A stretch of 64,000 bases of DNA from Pseudarthrobacter defluvii (GTDB lineage Bacteria; Actinomycetota; Actinomycetes; Actinomycetales; Micrococcaceae). The stretch is taken from positions 1,426,001 to 1,490,000 of the forward strand of contig NZ_CP066362.1 of assembly GCF_030323865.1 (NCBI RefSeq), read 5' to 3'. Under the pieces are notes generated by a model. That model was not told the origin of the DNA, made no database searches, and saw only the letters and a program-made list of their open reading frames with translations. The position numbers and the translations under genes were made by a program. Shown here piece by piece: positions 56,160 through 64,000 of this stretch (within the stretch, counting starts at the first letter, position 1; each line of letters begins with the position of its first letter).

Positions 56160-57139
56160 TGGATATTGACATGAGCGCACTGAGACTTTTGGAGCGTGAG
56201 CGTGAAATCCCGCTGGACCTCCTGATCCCCACCATCGAGCAGGCGCTCCTGGTGGCCTACCACAAGTCGCCCGGCGCCTTCGAAAAAGCGCGTGCCGAGC
56301 TGGACCGCAAGAGCGGCCACGTGACTATCTGGGCTGTGGAGATTGACGACGACGGCGCCCCCATCGGCGAATTCGAGCACACCCCCGAAGGCTTCGGCCG
56401 CATCGCTGCCAGCACCGCGCGCCAGATCATCCTGCAGCGGCTCCGCGACGTTGAGGACGACAACGTCCTGGGCGAGTTCAAGGGCCGCGAAGGCGAGCTG
56501 GTGTCCGGCACCATCCAGCAGGGCAACAACCCGCACATGATCCAGGTCAACCTCGGCTCGCTCGAGGCCCTGCTTCCGCCGCCCGAGCAGGTTCCCGGCG
56601 AGAAGTACATTCACGGAAACCGCCTGCGCGCCCTTGTCATCGACGTACACCGCGGCACCAAGGGCCCCTCTGTGACACTGTCCCGGTCACACCCGGGCCT
56701 GGTCCGGAAGCTCTTCGAACTGGAAGTCCCGGAAATCGCCGACCACTCCGTGGAGATTGTGGCGCTGGCCCGCGAGGCCGGCCACCGCACCAAGATCGCC
56801 GTTAAGGCGAACACCCCCGGGATCAATGCGAAGGGTGCCTGCATCGGTGAGATGGGTTCCCGCGTCCGTGCCGTCATGACCGAGCTGAACGACGAAAAGA
56901 TCGACATTGTCGACTACAGCGAGAACCCGGCGACCTTCATCGCCAGTGCGTTGTCGCCGTCGCGGGTGAATTCGGTCACCATCACGGACGAGGCCACCCG
57001 CTCCGCGCGGGTGGTGGTCCCGGACTACCAGCTGTCCCTGGCCATCGGCAAGGAGGGTCAGAATGCCCGCCTCGCGGCAAAGCTGACCGGATGGCGCATC
57101 GACATCGTCTCCGACGCCGCGGTGGCCCGCGACAAGTAA
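56159..57139 (+). CDS. nusA: Transcription termination/antitermination protein NusA
   Basis: 326 residues, the short actinobacterial form without C-terminal acidic repeats. N-terminal RNA-polymerase-binding domain, S1 domain (about 107-180, [22 protein letters not shown] in two parts), KH1 and KH2 ([37 protein letters not shown]). Coupled to rimP. Confidence 0.97.
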   Translation: MDIDMSALRLLEREREIPLDLLIPTIEQALLVAYHKSPGAFEKARAELDRKSGHVTIWAVEIDDDGAPIGEFEHTPEGFGRIAASTARQIILQRLRDVEDDNVLGEFKGREGELVSGTIQQGNNPHMIQVNLGSLEALLPPPEQVPGEKYIHGNRLRALVIDVHRGTKGPSVTLSRSHPGLVRKLFELEVPEIADHSVEIVALAREAGHRTKIAVKANTPGINAKGACIGEMGSRVRAVMTELNDEKIDIVDYSENPATFIASALSPSRVNSVTITDEATRSARVVVPDYQLSLAIGKEGQNARLAAKLTGWRIDIVSDAAVARDK

Positions 57140-57151
57140 CTACCGGGATGG

Positions 57152-57185
57152 GGGTGGCTGGCGCACCGCGGCAGCCACCCGTTTC
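57152..57185 (+). terminator. Hairpin after nusA
   Basis: GGGTGGCTG (57152-57160) pairs with CAGCCACCC (57172-57180), 11-nt loop, followed by GTTTCG. Probable attenuator between nusA and ylxR-infB. The same GGGTGGCTG/CAGCCACCC core recurs in the infB-rbfA palindrome. Confidence 0.55.
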
Positions 57186-57207
57186 GGGCAGAATGGCCCC
57201 GAGGGGC

Positions 57208-57213
57208 TAGAAT
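57208..57213 (+). promoter_or_regulatory. -10 box TAGAAT of ylxR-infB
   Basis: GGGGCTAGAATGG fits TAnnnT well and comes 22 bases after the nusA hairpin. It would give ylxR-infB its own promoter. Confidence 0.5.
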
Positions 57214-57319
57214 GGATAAGACCGCGCCTAAGAGCCGGTAGCCGTGTGCTTTGGGCGTGCTCGTTTCCGCAACTGCGGAGGCAGTAAAACCTGCGGCCAG
57301 CAGAAAGAACGTCAGGACG

Positions 57320-57667
57320 ATGACCGTGGCAGAAATGCTTTCCACCGGGAATCAGCCCGAGCGTACCTGCATCGGATGCCGGAAGAAGGGGCCGCGGTCG
57401 CAGTTGCTCCGGCTCGTCGCCGAAGGCAGCGGGTCAACCGCTGTCCTGGTGGATGAACGACGCCGGATGGCTGGCCGGGGTGCATGGCTGCACCCCAGCG
57501 CATCGTGCCTGGCCCTGGCGGTCAAGCGGCGAGCATTCGGACGTGCCCTTCCGGGCGCAACTGAAGCAACCGCCGTCGAACGCTGGATCACGTCAGGCCC
57601 GAACGTTGACGCCGCCCCGGTGGCTGCAACACCAACCGTCCAACCTGAAAGCGGGTCAGAAATCTGA
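57320..57667 (+). CDS. ylxR: YlxR family RNA-binding protein
   Basis: 115 residues. DUF448 core with PERTCIGCRKKGPRSQLLRLV and GRGAWLHPSASCLALAVKRRAFGRAL (read in parts). YlxR is encoded between nusA and infB in many Gram-positives and is proposed to bind RNA and, in Bacillus, to affect transcription of many genes or RNase P. The start is uncertain: ATG 57320 (AGGA close by), ATG 57335 and TTG 57251 share the frame. Confidence 0.88.
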   Translation: MTVAEMLSTGNQPERTCIGCRKKGPRSQLLRLVAEGSGSTAVLVDERRRMAGRGAWLHPSASCLALAVKRRAFGRALPGATEATAVERWITSGPNVDAAPVAATPTVQPESGSEI

Positions 57668-57819
57668 TGGAAACCCGATGAGTTCCCAGCGATGAGTGCG
57701 TAACGATGACAACTTTGTTGCGCTCTGCAATGGGCCCCTTCGCATCAACAGCGGCTGGGGTCCGCAGTAAGAAGTAGACGGTTCGTGCCTGGCTCGGTGC
57801 GGACCGAGACAGGAGAAAT

Positions 57820-60741
57820 GTGGCCAAGGTCCGCGTACATGAGCTCGCTAAAGAGCTCGGTATAACTTCCAAAGATGCAGTGACAAAACTGCAGGAACTG
57901 GGCGAATTCGTTCGCTCTGCCTCTTCAACCATTGAGGCCCCCGTTGTGCGTAAACTGCGCAACGCCTTCCCCGACGCCGCCGCAAAGTCGCCGGCTCCGG
58001 CCGCAGCGCCAGCCGCTGCGCCCAAGGCACCCGCTCCCGCGGCAGGAACACGCCCCTCAGCACCGGCTCCCGGCCCGGCTGCGCCCAAGGCTCCGGCTGC
58101 CAGGGCCCAGGCACCGGCTCCGGCCGCTCCTGCTGCTCCTGCACAGGCAGCAGCCCCGGCAGCCCCCGCCGCGCCTGCGGCCCCCGCGGCTCCGGCTTCC
58201 GGTGCGCCGGCCTCCAGTGCCCCGTCCGTTGGTGCCCCGTCCACCGGTGCCAAGCCGGGTGCACGTCCGGCGCCCAAGGCTGACGCCCCGGCTCCCTCCG
58301 CCCGTCCGGGTGGCTCAGGGCCCCGCCCCGGCGGTCCCCGTCCGGGCAACAACCCGTTCGCCACCTCGCAGGGCATGCCCCGCGGCCGTGGTGGAGACGG
58401 TGACCGTGCACCCCGTCCGGGCAACAACCCGTTTGCCACCTCCCAGGGCATGCCCCGTCCGGGCGGCAGCCGCACCGACGGCGACCGCCCCGGTGGTCCC
58501 CGCCCCGCAGCGGGTGCCGGCGGACCGCGCCCCGGTGGGCCGCGTCCCGCAGCAGGTGCCGGCGGTCCCCGCCCCGCAGCAGGCGCCGGTGGTCCCCGTC
58601 CGGGCGCACCCCGCCCCGGTGGTCCCCGTCCTACTCCCGGCATGATGCCCAACCGCACCGAGCGTCCCGCACCCGCAGGTGCAGGCCGTCCCGGTGGCGG
58701 CCGCGGTCCCGGACGCCCCGGTGGCGCTCCCGGCACCGGTGGTCCCGGTGGCGGCGGTGCTCCCGCCGGCGGTGGCTTCGGCAAGGGCGGCCGCGGCCGC
58801 GGCGGCACCCAGGGTGCCTTCGGCAAGGGCGGCGCAGGCCGTGGCAAGCAGCGCAAGTCCAAGCGCGCAAAGCGCCAGGAACTTGAGCAGATGAGTGCCC
58901 CGTCGCTGGGTGGCGTGAGCGTACCCCGCGGCGACGGCAACACCGTCATCCGGCTTCGCCGTGGTTCGTCCATCACGGACTTCGCCGACAAGATCGAGGC
59001 AAACCCCGCCGCGCTGGTCACCGTGCTGTTCCACCTTGGTGAAATGGCCACCGCCACCCAGTCGTTGGACGAGGACACCTTCGCCCTGCTCGGCGAGGAA
59101 CTGGGCTACAAGCTCCAGGTCGTCTCCCCGGAGGACGAGGAGCGCGAGCTGCTCTCCAGCTTCGACATCGACTTTGAAGCCGAACTCGAAGCCGAAGGCG
59201 ACGAGGAACTCGAGGCACGTCCGCCGGTAGTCACCGTCATGGGCCACGTTGACCACGGTAAAACCCGGTTGCTGGATGCCATCCGCAAGTCCGACGTCAT
59301 GGCGGGCGAGCACGGCGGTATCACCCAGCACATCGGTGCCTACCAGGTCACGCACAACCACGAAGGCGACGATCGCAAGATCACCTTCATCGACACCCCG
59401 GGACACGAGGCGTTCACCGCCATGCGTGCCCGTGGTGCCAAGGTCACCGACATCGCCATCCTGGTGGTCGCAGCGGACGACGGCGTTATGCCGCAGACCG
59501 TTGAAGCCCTCAACCACGCCCAGGCGGCCAACGTGCCGATCGTCGTGGCCGTGAACAAGATCGACAAGGAAGGCGCCAATCCGGAGAAGGTCCGCGGCCA
59601 GCTGACCGAGTACGGCCTGGTTCCCGAGGAATACGGTGGCGACACCATGTTCGTGGAGGTCTCTGCCCGCCAGAACCTGCACATCGACGAGCTGCTCGAG
59701 GCCGTCCTGCTCACCGCAGACGCTGCCCTGGACATGCGCGCCAACCCGAACAAGGACGCCCGTGGCATCGCGATCGAAGCCAACCTGGACAAGGGCCGCG
59801 GTGCGGTTGCCACCGTCCTGGTGCAGTCCGGTACCCTGCGCGTCGGCGACACCATCGTGGCAGGCACGGCCCACGGCCGCGTCCGTGCGATGTTCGACGA
59901 CGACGGCAGCGCGCTGACCGAGGCAGGCCCGTCCCGCCCCGTTCAGGTGCTGGGCCTGTCCAACGTGCCGCGCGCCGGTGACACCTTCTTCGTGACCGCT
60001 GACGAGCGAACCGCCCGCCAGATCGCCGAGAAGCGCGAAGCCGCCGACCGCAACGCCGCCCTGGCCAAGCGCCGCAAGCGCATCAGCCTGGAAGACTTCG
60101 ACCAGGCCGTCGCCGAAGGCAAGATCGACACCCTCAACCTCATCCTCAAGGGTGACGTGTCCGGTGCCGTCGAAGCCCTCGAAGACGCGCTGCTCAAGAT
60201 CGACGTCGGCGAAGGCGTGCAGCTGCGCGTCATCCACCGCGGTGTGGGTGCCATCACCCAGAACGACGTCAACCTGGCAACGGTCGACTCCGCCGTCATC
60301 ATCGGCTTCAACGTCAAGCCCGCCGAGCGGGTTGCCGAACTGGCAGACCGCGAAGGCGTGGACATGCGCTTCTACTCCGTCATCTACGCAGCAATCGATG
60401 ACATCGAAGCAGCGCTCAAGGGCATGCTCAAGCCGGAATACGAAGAAGTCCAGCTCGGTACCGCCGAGGTCCGCGAAGTCTTCCGCTCCTCCAAGTTCGG
60501 AAACATCGCCGGCTCGATCGTCCGCTCGGGCATCATCCGACGCAACGCCAAGGCACGCGTCAGCCGCGACGGCAAGATCATCGGTGACAACCTCACCGTT
60601 GAGTCGCTCAAGCGCTTCAAGGACGACGCCACCGAGGTCCGCACGGACTTCGAATGTGGTATCGGCCTCGGGTCGTACAACGACATCATCGAAGGTGACA
60701 TCATCGAGACCTTCGAGATGCGCGAGAAGCCGCGCGTCTAG
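57820..60741 (+). CDS. infB: Translation initiation factor IF-2
   Basis: 973 residues. N-terminal IF2_N motif ([13 protein letters not shown]), an Ala/Pro stretch (about 50-165), then a disordered region (about 165-335) of [14 protein letters not shown] repeats and two near-identical [12 protein letters not shown] units, a basic helix, then the GTPase core: GHVDHGKT near residue 475, DTPGHEAF near 525, NKID near 579, and C-terminal domains binding fMet-tRNA. GTG start with AGGAGA. The repeats make it one of the longer IF-2 proteins. Confidence 0.97.
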   Translation: MAKVRVHELAKELGITSKDAVTKLQELGEFVRSASSTIEAPVVRKLRNAFPDAAAKSPAPAAAPAAAPKAPAPAAGTRPSAPAPGPAAPKAPAARAQAPAPAAPAAPAQAAAPAAPAAPAAPAAPASGAPASSAPSVGAPSTGAKPGARPAPKADAPAPSARPGGSGPRPGGPRPGNNPFATSQGMPRGRGGDGDRAPRPGNNPFATSQGMPRPGGSRTDGDRPGGPRPAAGAGGPRPGGPRPAAGAGGPRPAAGAGGPRPGAPRPGGPRPTPGMMPNRTERPAPAGAGRPGGGRGPGRPGGAPGTGGPGGGGAPAGGGFGKGGRGRGGTQGAFGKGGAGRGKQRKSKRAKRQELEQMSAPSLGGVSVPRGDGNTVIRLRRGSSITDFADKIEANPAALVTVLFHLGEMATATQSLDEDTFALLGEELGYKLQVVSPEDEERELLSSFDIDFEAELEAEGDEELEARPPVVTVMGHVDHGKTRLLDAIRKSDVMAGEHGGITQHIGAYQVTHNHEGDDRKITFIDTPGHEAFTAMRARGAKVTDIAILVVAADDGVMPQTVEALNHAQAANVPIVVAVNKIDKEGANPEKVRGQLTEYGLVPEEYGGDTMFVEVSARQNLHIDELLEAVLLTADAALDMRANPNKDARGIAIEANLDKGRGAVATVLVQSGTLRVGDTIVAGTAHGRVRAMFDDDGSALTEAGPSRPVQVLGLSNVPRAGDTFFVTADERTARQIAEKREAADRNAALAKRRKRISLEDFDQAVAEGKIDTLNLILKGDVSGAVEALEDALLKIDVGEGVQLRVIHRGVGAITQNDVNLATVDSAVIIGFNVKPAERVAELADREGVDMRFYSVIYAAIDDIEAALKGMLKPEYEEVQLGTAEVREVFRSSKFGNIAGSIVRSGIIRRNAKARVSRDGKIIGDNLTVESLKRFKDDATEVRTDFECGIGLGSYNDIIEGDIIETFEMREKPRV

Positions 60742-60754
60742 TCTGTCTGTTGTG

Positions 60755-60781
60755 GGGCCGTCGGAATTTTTCCGGCGGCCC
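60755..60781 (+). terminator. Hairpin after infB
   Basis: GGGCCGTCGGA / TCCGGCGGCCC, 11-bp stem with one G-T pair, loop ATTTT. No T-tract follows. Confidence 0.5.
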
Positions 60782-60798
60782 TGCCCCTCGCTTTTCCA

Positions 60799-60900
60799 CC
60801 GTGAAGGGGGCCCCGCCCCTTCGACGGGTGGCTGACGATCTGCGATCGTCAGCCACCCGTCTCCGGCAGGCCCGATGCCACTCCCGGGCCCCCTTCACGG
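60799..60900 (+). repeat. Nested perfect palindrome between infB and rbfA
   Basis: Outer arms CCGTGAAGGGGGCCC (60799-60813) and GGGCCCCCTTCACGG (60886-60900), 15 bp perfect. Inner arms GACGGGTGGCTGACGATC (60823-60840) and its exact complement (60844-60861), 18 bp with a 3-nt TGC loop. Two perfect stems nested within 102 bases suggest a mobile palindromic repeat or a strong RNA element in the infB-rbfA message. The rest of the 299-bp gap holds no gene. Confidence 0.75.
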
Positions 60901-61040
60901 CTCCAAAGCGCCGGCCCCCAAGACTCTTCGGCATCGTCGTTGGCTCGCCTTTAGTGTGCGGCACAAAACTGAAACGTGTGCTGGCAGCCTCTGCGTCGCC
61001 GTCGTACGTCCCTAATTTTTTCTTCTCATAGGAGTTGTTC

Positions 61041-61550
61041 ATGGCTGATCCGGCACGTGCTGCCAAGTTGGCGCAGCGGATTAAGGTTGTTGTTGCTGAG
61101 GCCCTGGGCCGGAGGATCAAGGATCCGCGGGTTGAAGGCGTTACTGTCACCGATGCCCGCGTGACCAACGACCTGCAGCACGCCACTGTTTACTACACCG
61201 TCTTCGGGGACCAGGCTGTCCAGGCTGATGCTGCCAAGGGGCTTGAGAAGGCCAAGGGTGTGCTTCGGCAGGAGGTGGGCCGGAACATCACCGCCCGCCT
61301 GACCCCCACGCTGGAATTTGTCGCCGACCAGATCCCGGTCAACGCTTCCAACCTGGAGGAACTGCTGCGGGAAGCCCGCAAGCGGGACGCCGAGGTGGCA
61401 GCCCTTGCTGCCAACGCCCGCCACGCCGGGGACGCCGACCCGTACAAGTCCGATGCGTCCGGTGACGTGGACATCGACGAGGACGACTTCGACGAAGAGG
61501 ACCTGGACCTCAACGACGATGAAGACCTCGACGAGGACCGCAACAAGTAA
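61041..61550 (+). CDS. rbfA: Ribosome-binding factor A
   Basis: 169 residues. KH-like RbfA core (RAAKLAQRIKVVVAEALGRRIKDPR..., VTDARVTNDLQHATVYYTVFG in parts) to about residue 120, then a strongly acidic C-terminal tail (DEDDFDEEDLDLNDDEDLDE) typical of actinobacteria. Cold-shock and 30S maturation factor. SD AGGAG. Closed by a terminator. Confidence 0.96.
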   Translation: MADPARAAKLAQRIKVVVAEALGRRIKDPRVEGVTVTDARVTNDLQHATVYYTVFGDQAVQADAAKGLEKAKGVLRQEVGRNITARLTPTLEFVADQIPVNASNLEELLREARKRDAEVAALAANARHAGDADPYKSDASGDVDIDEDDFDEEDLDLNDDEDLDEDRNK

Positions 61551-61558
61551 GACGCACA

Positions 61559-61598
61559 CCAGGGCCCGGGAGCTTATCCCGGGCCCTGGCTGCTTTTA
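61559..61598 (+). terminator. Rho-independent terminator after rbfA
   Basis: Perfect 12-bp stem CCAGGGCCCGGG / CCCGGGCCCTGG, loop AGCTTAT, followed by CTGCTTTTA. Confidence 0.8.
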
Positions 61599-61635
61599 AC
61601 CCACCCCGTCCTTACCCGGGGCTCCTCGCCGCCGG

Positions 61636-62763
61636 CTACGGCAGGTCTGCCTTGATGACCTTTCCTGCGGGCGGCTGCATCGGGTCACCCAGGACGTCGA
61701 TCGTGGCGTAGAGGTTGTTCCCCTTGATGTCGACGTCAGCCGGCATGTTCACCTTCAGGAACGTCGAACGGTCACCGTTGCAGGTGAACGTCAGGATCTC
61801 GCCGCCGAACAGCGACGCAACGTACACGTCACCGTTGCCGGCCACAGCAAGTCCCGTGGGGCTCAGGATGTCGTCCGCCCACACGTCGGTGTCACCGTTC
61901 CACGGATTTACCTTGAAGATGGCACCGCGGGCCCCCAATTCGGGTCCTTCCGGTCCGCCGGGCAGTGACGTTACGTACAGCATGCCGTCAGGTCCGATCG
62001 CGACGTCCGTGGGGACGGGTTCGAAGGCATATTCATGCCCCACCACGCAGGCCGGCACCTCCACCGTGTTCCCCTGCATATCTGTAGGGATCCGCAGACC
62101 CGCCGGAATCACCGCCGGCCGTGGCGGCAGGACGGCGACGGTATCGATGTCGCCACTCTTCAGGTTGACCTTCAGGACAGCGTTCATGCCGGCGTCCGCA
62201 ACGTACGCGGTGTTGTCCCTGACGGCCAGGGCGTATGGGTGGGAATCCACGGTGCCCTTGTAGGTGGCAGGCGGGAAGTTTGGCCAGTTGGCCAGGCACT
62301 GGGCGCTGACGTCATCCCCGAAGCCGTAACTTTGGTCGCCATCCGGGTTGTGGCGCCGCTCGTAATCGGCAAAGTTAGCGATGGTGTCCACGGTGCCCTT
62401 GGAGTCAATCGACTTCAGGTATCCGTGCAGCCCGGCGGGGTCCCCTTGCCCGGCGCCCACGCTTTCAAGGAAGTAGGTTGTGCTGCCGCGGGTATCGGAA
62501 CCGGCTACTTCCCAGCCCTTGGGCGTGGCCGTATCCAGGTCTTCGGCTGATCCGTCACGGCTGATGCGCGTGAGTTTCCCGGCAAAATCCTGGGACACCA
62601 GGACGGCCTTGCCGGTTCCTGCGGCCACATGCAGCGGCGAGACCAGGCCGCCTGCAAGTACCTCGTAGTCCGGCGCCTTGGTGGAAGCGGCGGCCGGGCC
62701 TGCGGACGCTATGGCAGCGGCCGAGGCGGTGATACAAGCTAAGAGTGCGAGTCTTTTCTTCAT
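61636..62763 (-). CDS. ScyD/ScyE family secreted beta-propeller protein
   Basis: 375 residues. Signal peptide (MKKRLALLACITASAAAIASAGPAAAS), then NHL/SMP-30-like propeller repeats: PDYEVLAGGLVSPLHVA, YALAVRDNTAYVADAG, PTDVAIGPDGMLYVTSLPGG, SPTGLAVAGNGDVYVASLFGG. ScyD and ScyE were named from cyanobacterial scytonemin clusters; in actinobacteria the family is widespread without scytonemin, and its function is unknown. ATG with GGAG upstream. Confidence 0.88.
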   Translation of the reverse strand: MKKRLALLACITASAAAIASAGPAAASTKAPDYEVLAGGLVSPLHVAAGTGKAVLVSQDFAGKLTRISRDGSAEDLDTATPKGWEVAGSDTRGSTTYFLESVGAGQGDPAGLHGYLKSIDSKGTVDTIANFADYERRHNPDGDQSYGFGDDVSAQCLANWPNFPPATYKGTVDSHPYALAVRDNTAYVADAGMNAVLKVNLKSGDIDTVAVLPPRPAVIPAGLRIPTDMQGNTVEVPACVVGHEYAFEPVPTDVAIGPDGMLYVTSLPGGPEGPELGARGAIFKVNPWNGDTDVWADDILSPTGLAVAGNGDVYVASLFGGEILTFTCNGDRSTFLKVNMPADVDIKGNNLYATIDVLGDPMQPPAGKVIKADLP

Positions 62764-62926
62764 TGGGTACTCCGGGGTGCGGGGCCCTTGCGGGCTGGAT
62801 ATGGAAGCCTCGGCTGAGGCAAAATATGTATCCCCCGGCGCAAGAGTAGGCCCCTACCGGCGGGTAGTGTTGGGGGTATCCCCCCTTCCTGGCCCCCTTT
62901 CCATCCCCCCTAGGGTCACCGGTGGC

Positions 62927-62932
62927 TAGGAT
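62927..62932 (+). promoter_or_regulatory. -10 box TAGGAT of deaminase gene (leaderless)
   Basis: TAGGAT then CGTGCT then ATG: six-base gap and no SD. Confidence 0.5.
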
Positions 62933-62938
62933 CGTGCT

Positions 62939-63460
62939 ATGAGCGCCGCAGAGCATGGAAACAGTTCCCTGGAACACTTCGAACGGGCCCAGCACCTTGA
63001 AGGCGCCCGGTACCTCGAACAGGCAGTGGACCTTGCCACCGCGAACGTGGGCCAGGGCGGCGGACCGTTTGGTGCGGTGGTGGTGACCCCCGACGGACGG
63101 GTCCACTCCGGCGTCAACAGGGTGACCCGGGACAACGATCCAACCGCCCATGCGGAGGTGGTGGCCATCCGCGCCGCCGCGGCCGCCACAGCTGATTTCG
63201 ACCTCACCGGATCGGTTCTCTACGCCAGCTGCGAGCCCTGCCCCATGTGCCTGGCTTCAGCTTTGTGGGCTCGAATCGGGCACGTCTATTTCGCCGCGGA
63301 CCGCCATGGCGCCGCAGCCGCCGGCTTCGACGACGCCCTCTTTTACGACTATTTCAGCGGCGCCGCACCGGAACTGATGCCGGTCACCCGGGGCGACATC
63401 CCGACGTCGGACGTCCCCTTCCAGACCTGGCGCGCCTTTGACAGCAGGAAGGAATACTGA
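62939..63460 (+). CDS. Nucleoside/guanine deaminase (CMP/dCMP deaminase fold)
   Basis: 173 residues. Zinc site from H71-A-E73 (HAE) and C101/C104 (CEPCPMC). The C-terminal DALFYDYFSG region resembles GuaD-type guanine deaminases, which form swapped dimers. Likely converts guanine to xanthine or deaminates another purine. It lies 2 bases before the thioredoxin gene, so they share an mRNA. Confidence 0.88.
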   Translation: MSAAEHGNSSLEHFERAQHLEGARYLEQAVDLATANVGQGGGPFGAVVVTPDGRVHSGVNRVTRDNDPTAHAEVVAIRAAAAATADFDLTGSVLYASCEPCPMCLASALWARIGHVYFAADRHGAAAAGFDDALFYDYFSGAAPELMPVTRGDIPTSDVPFQTWRAFDSRKEY

Positions 63461-63462
63461 CC

Positions 63463-63900
63463 ATGGAAACGACGCTGCTGAGCTGCCCTTCCTGCGGGAA
63501 GACCAACCGCGTGCCCGCCCAGGCCTCCGGCCACCCCCGCTGCGGCAACTGCAAGGCGGACCTGCCGTGGATCGTGGCCGCGGGCGACAACGACTTCGCT
63601 GCCGTGGCGGAGCAATCCGCCGTGCCGGTGCTGGTCGATTTCTGGGCCGCCTGGTGCGGACCCTGCCGGATGGTCAGCCCGGTCCTGGACAAGCTGGCGC
63701 GGGAATGCCCCGGGAAGATCAAGCTGGTGAAGGTGGACGTGGACAAGTCCCCGGGGCTCTCGCGGCGGTTCGACGTCCAGGCCATTCCCACGCTGATGGT
63801 GCTCATTGATGGGAAAGTAGCCGCGCGCCAGGCGGGTGCGGCGCCTGCAGAGGTCCTTCGGTCGTGGCTGGACAAGGCCCTCGCCGGCGCCCGCAGCTAA
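63463..63900 (+). CDS. trxC: Thioredoxin 2 (zinc-ribbon thioredoxin)
   Basis: 145 residues. N-terminal zinc ribbon with C8-x2-C11 and C27-x2-C30, and a thioredoxin domain with active site W64-C65-G-P-C68 and cis-Pro in AIPTLMVL. Same plan as E. coli TrxC. ATG 2 bases after the deaminase stop. Confidence 0.93.
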   Translation: METTLLSCPSCGKTNRVPAQASGHPRCGNCKADLPWIVAAGDNDFAAVAEQSAVPVLVDFWAAWCGPCRMVSPVLDKLARECPGKIKLVKVDVDKSPGLSRRFDVQAIPTLMVLIDGKVAARQAGAAPAEVLRSWLDKALAGARS

Positions 63901-63939
63901 GGTACCCTTCCGGGCGGCTGCAGCTGAGACCCGGCGGAC

Positions 63940-64000
63940 CTACTGCCGGGCGCCCGGCAGCCGGGACAGTCCCTCCAGCAGGTCCTCTTGCCGTCCGCAC
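63940..64000 (-). CDS. C-terminal end of an unidentified minus-strand gene
   Basis: On the minus strand a frame enters from beyond the right edge and reads CGRQEDLLEGLSRLPGARQ before TAG (63942-63940). Almost every third base is G or C, as in real genes of this genome, and it ends 39 bases from the convergent trxC stop. Too short to identify. Confidence 0.4.
   Translation of the reverse strand, partial: CGRQEDLLEGLSRLPGARQ

Noticed and set aside
58370..58460. Repeats that could be taken for a CRISPR array or minisatellite outside genes
   Set aside because: The repeats are in frame inside infB and encode [12 protein letters not shown] and GPRPG units; no spacers.
58315..60237. Minus-strand open frame opposite infB with long Thr/Gly/Ala repeats
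   Set aside because: It is the complement of IF-2 repeats and GTPase domain; no start signal or domain.

Overview
The window is high-GC DNA from an actinobacterium. The gene content and order fit the family Micrococcaceae, most likely Arthrobacter or Pseudarthrobacter; this rests on family recognition and not on a database search. Supporting signs are the blocks rpsB-tsf-pyrH-frr-cdsA, dxr-rip1-ispG-GNAT, proS and rimP-nusA-ylxR-infB-rbfA, the actinobacterial families DivIVA-like, DUF4439, DUF4081-GNAT and Holin-X/DUF3618, frequent GTG and TTG starts, and many genes whose TAnnnT -10 box lies only 6-7 nt before the start codon (leaderless mRNAs). No prophage, insertion sequence, CRISPR array or other clear mobile element was found.

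Layout. 1-3.3 kb: the end of a NuoF-like Fe-S protein, a 3Fe-4S ferredoxin and dnaG. 3.3-3.7 kb: two tandem tRNA-Asn units, each with its own promoter and terminator. 3.7-9.7 kb: small unknown proteins, a Bcr/CflA efflux pump, a Holin-X/DUF3618 membrane protein, then a CDP-alcohol phosphatidyltransferase, a DMT transporter and a GT4 glycosyltransferase. 9.7-11.8 kb: an elongator-type CAU tRNA, an acyl-CoA dehydrogenase and a degenerate M23 peptidase. 12.2-17.2 kb: translation and lipid genes (rpsB, tsf, pyrH, frr, cdsA) and a DivIVA-like protein. 17.3-24 kb: a LytS/LytTR two-component system flanked on both sides by a small DUF485-like protein plus a sodium:solute (acetate-type) symporter. 24-26 kb: small membrane proteins.

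26-39.1 kb is the main metabolic island. It holds an Lrp/AsnC regulator divergent from a branched-chain 2-oxoacid dehydrogenase operon (E1 alpha, E1 beta, E2), then a TetR regulator divergent from a seven-gene run: carboxyltransferase, biotin carboxylase/BCCP, acyl-CoA dehydrogenase, CoA-transferase A and B, MaoC-like hydratase and CitE-like lyase. The gene set matches the Mycobacterium tuberculosis bkdABC/Rv2495c-Rv2506 region and can be read as a complete leucine route to acetyl-CoA and acetoacetate. In that route a MaoC protein and a CitE-like lyase replace the usual crotonase-fold hydratase and TIM-barrel HMG-CoA lyase. Each of the three catabolic promoters (acetate symporter, bkd, leucine operon) carries a CRP/GlxR-type palindrome, which suggests common cAMP-dependent control of acyl-CoA feeding and overflow.

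39-47 kb: a lipase-maturation-factor-like membrane protein, the MEP isoprenoid genes dxr and ispG around a site-2 protease, a SatD-like HTH protein with a palindrome-rich promoter and a membrane partner. 47-55.5 kb: a lipoprotein, an AT-rich structured leader, proS, a TSUP permease, a PLP decarboxylase, an aminoglycoside-phosphotransferase-like kinase, a VIT-family iron/manganese transporter and a DUF4439 protein. 55.5-61.6 kb: rimP-nusA-ylxR-infB-rbfA, with a striking nested perfect palindrome between infB and rbfA. 61.6-64 kb: a ScyD/ScyE-family secreted protein, a nucleoside deaminase, a zinc-ribbon thioredoxin and the last codons of a minus-strand gene.

I saw no clearly new defence or mobile system. 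The best candidates for undescribed biology are the palindrome-rich SatD-HTH operon, the structured AT-rich region upstream of proS, the infB-rbfA palindrome and the mirrored symporter/two-component arrangement.
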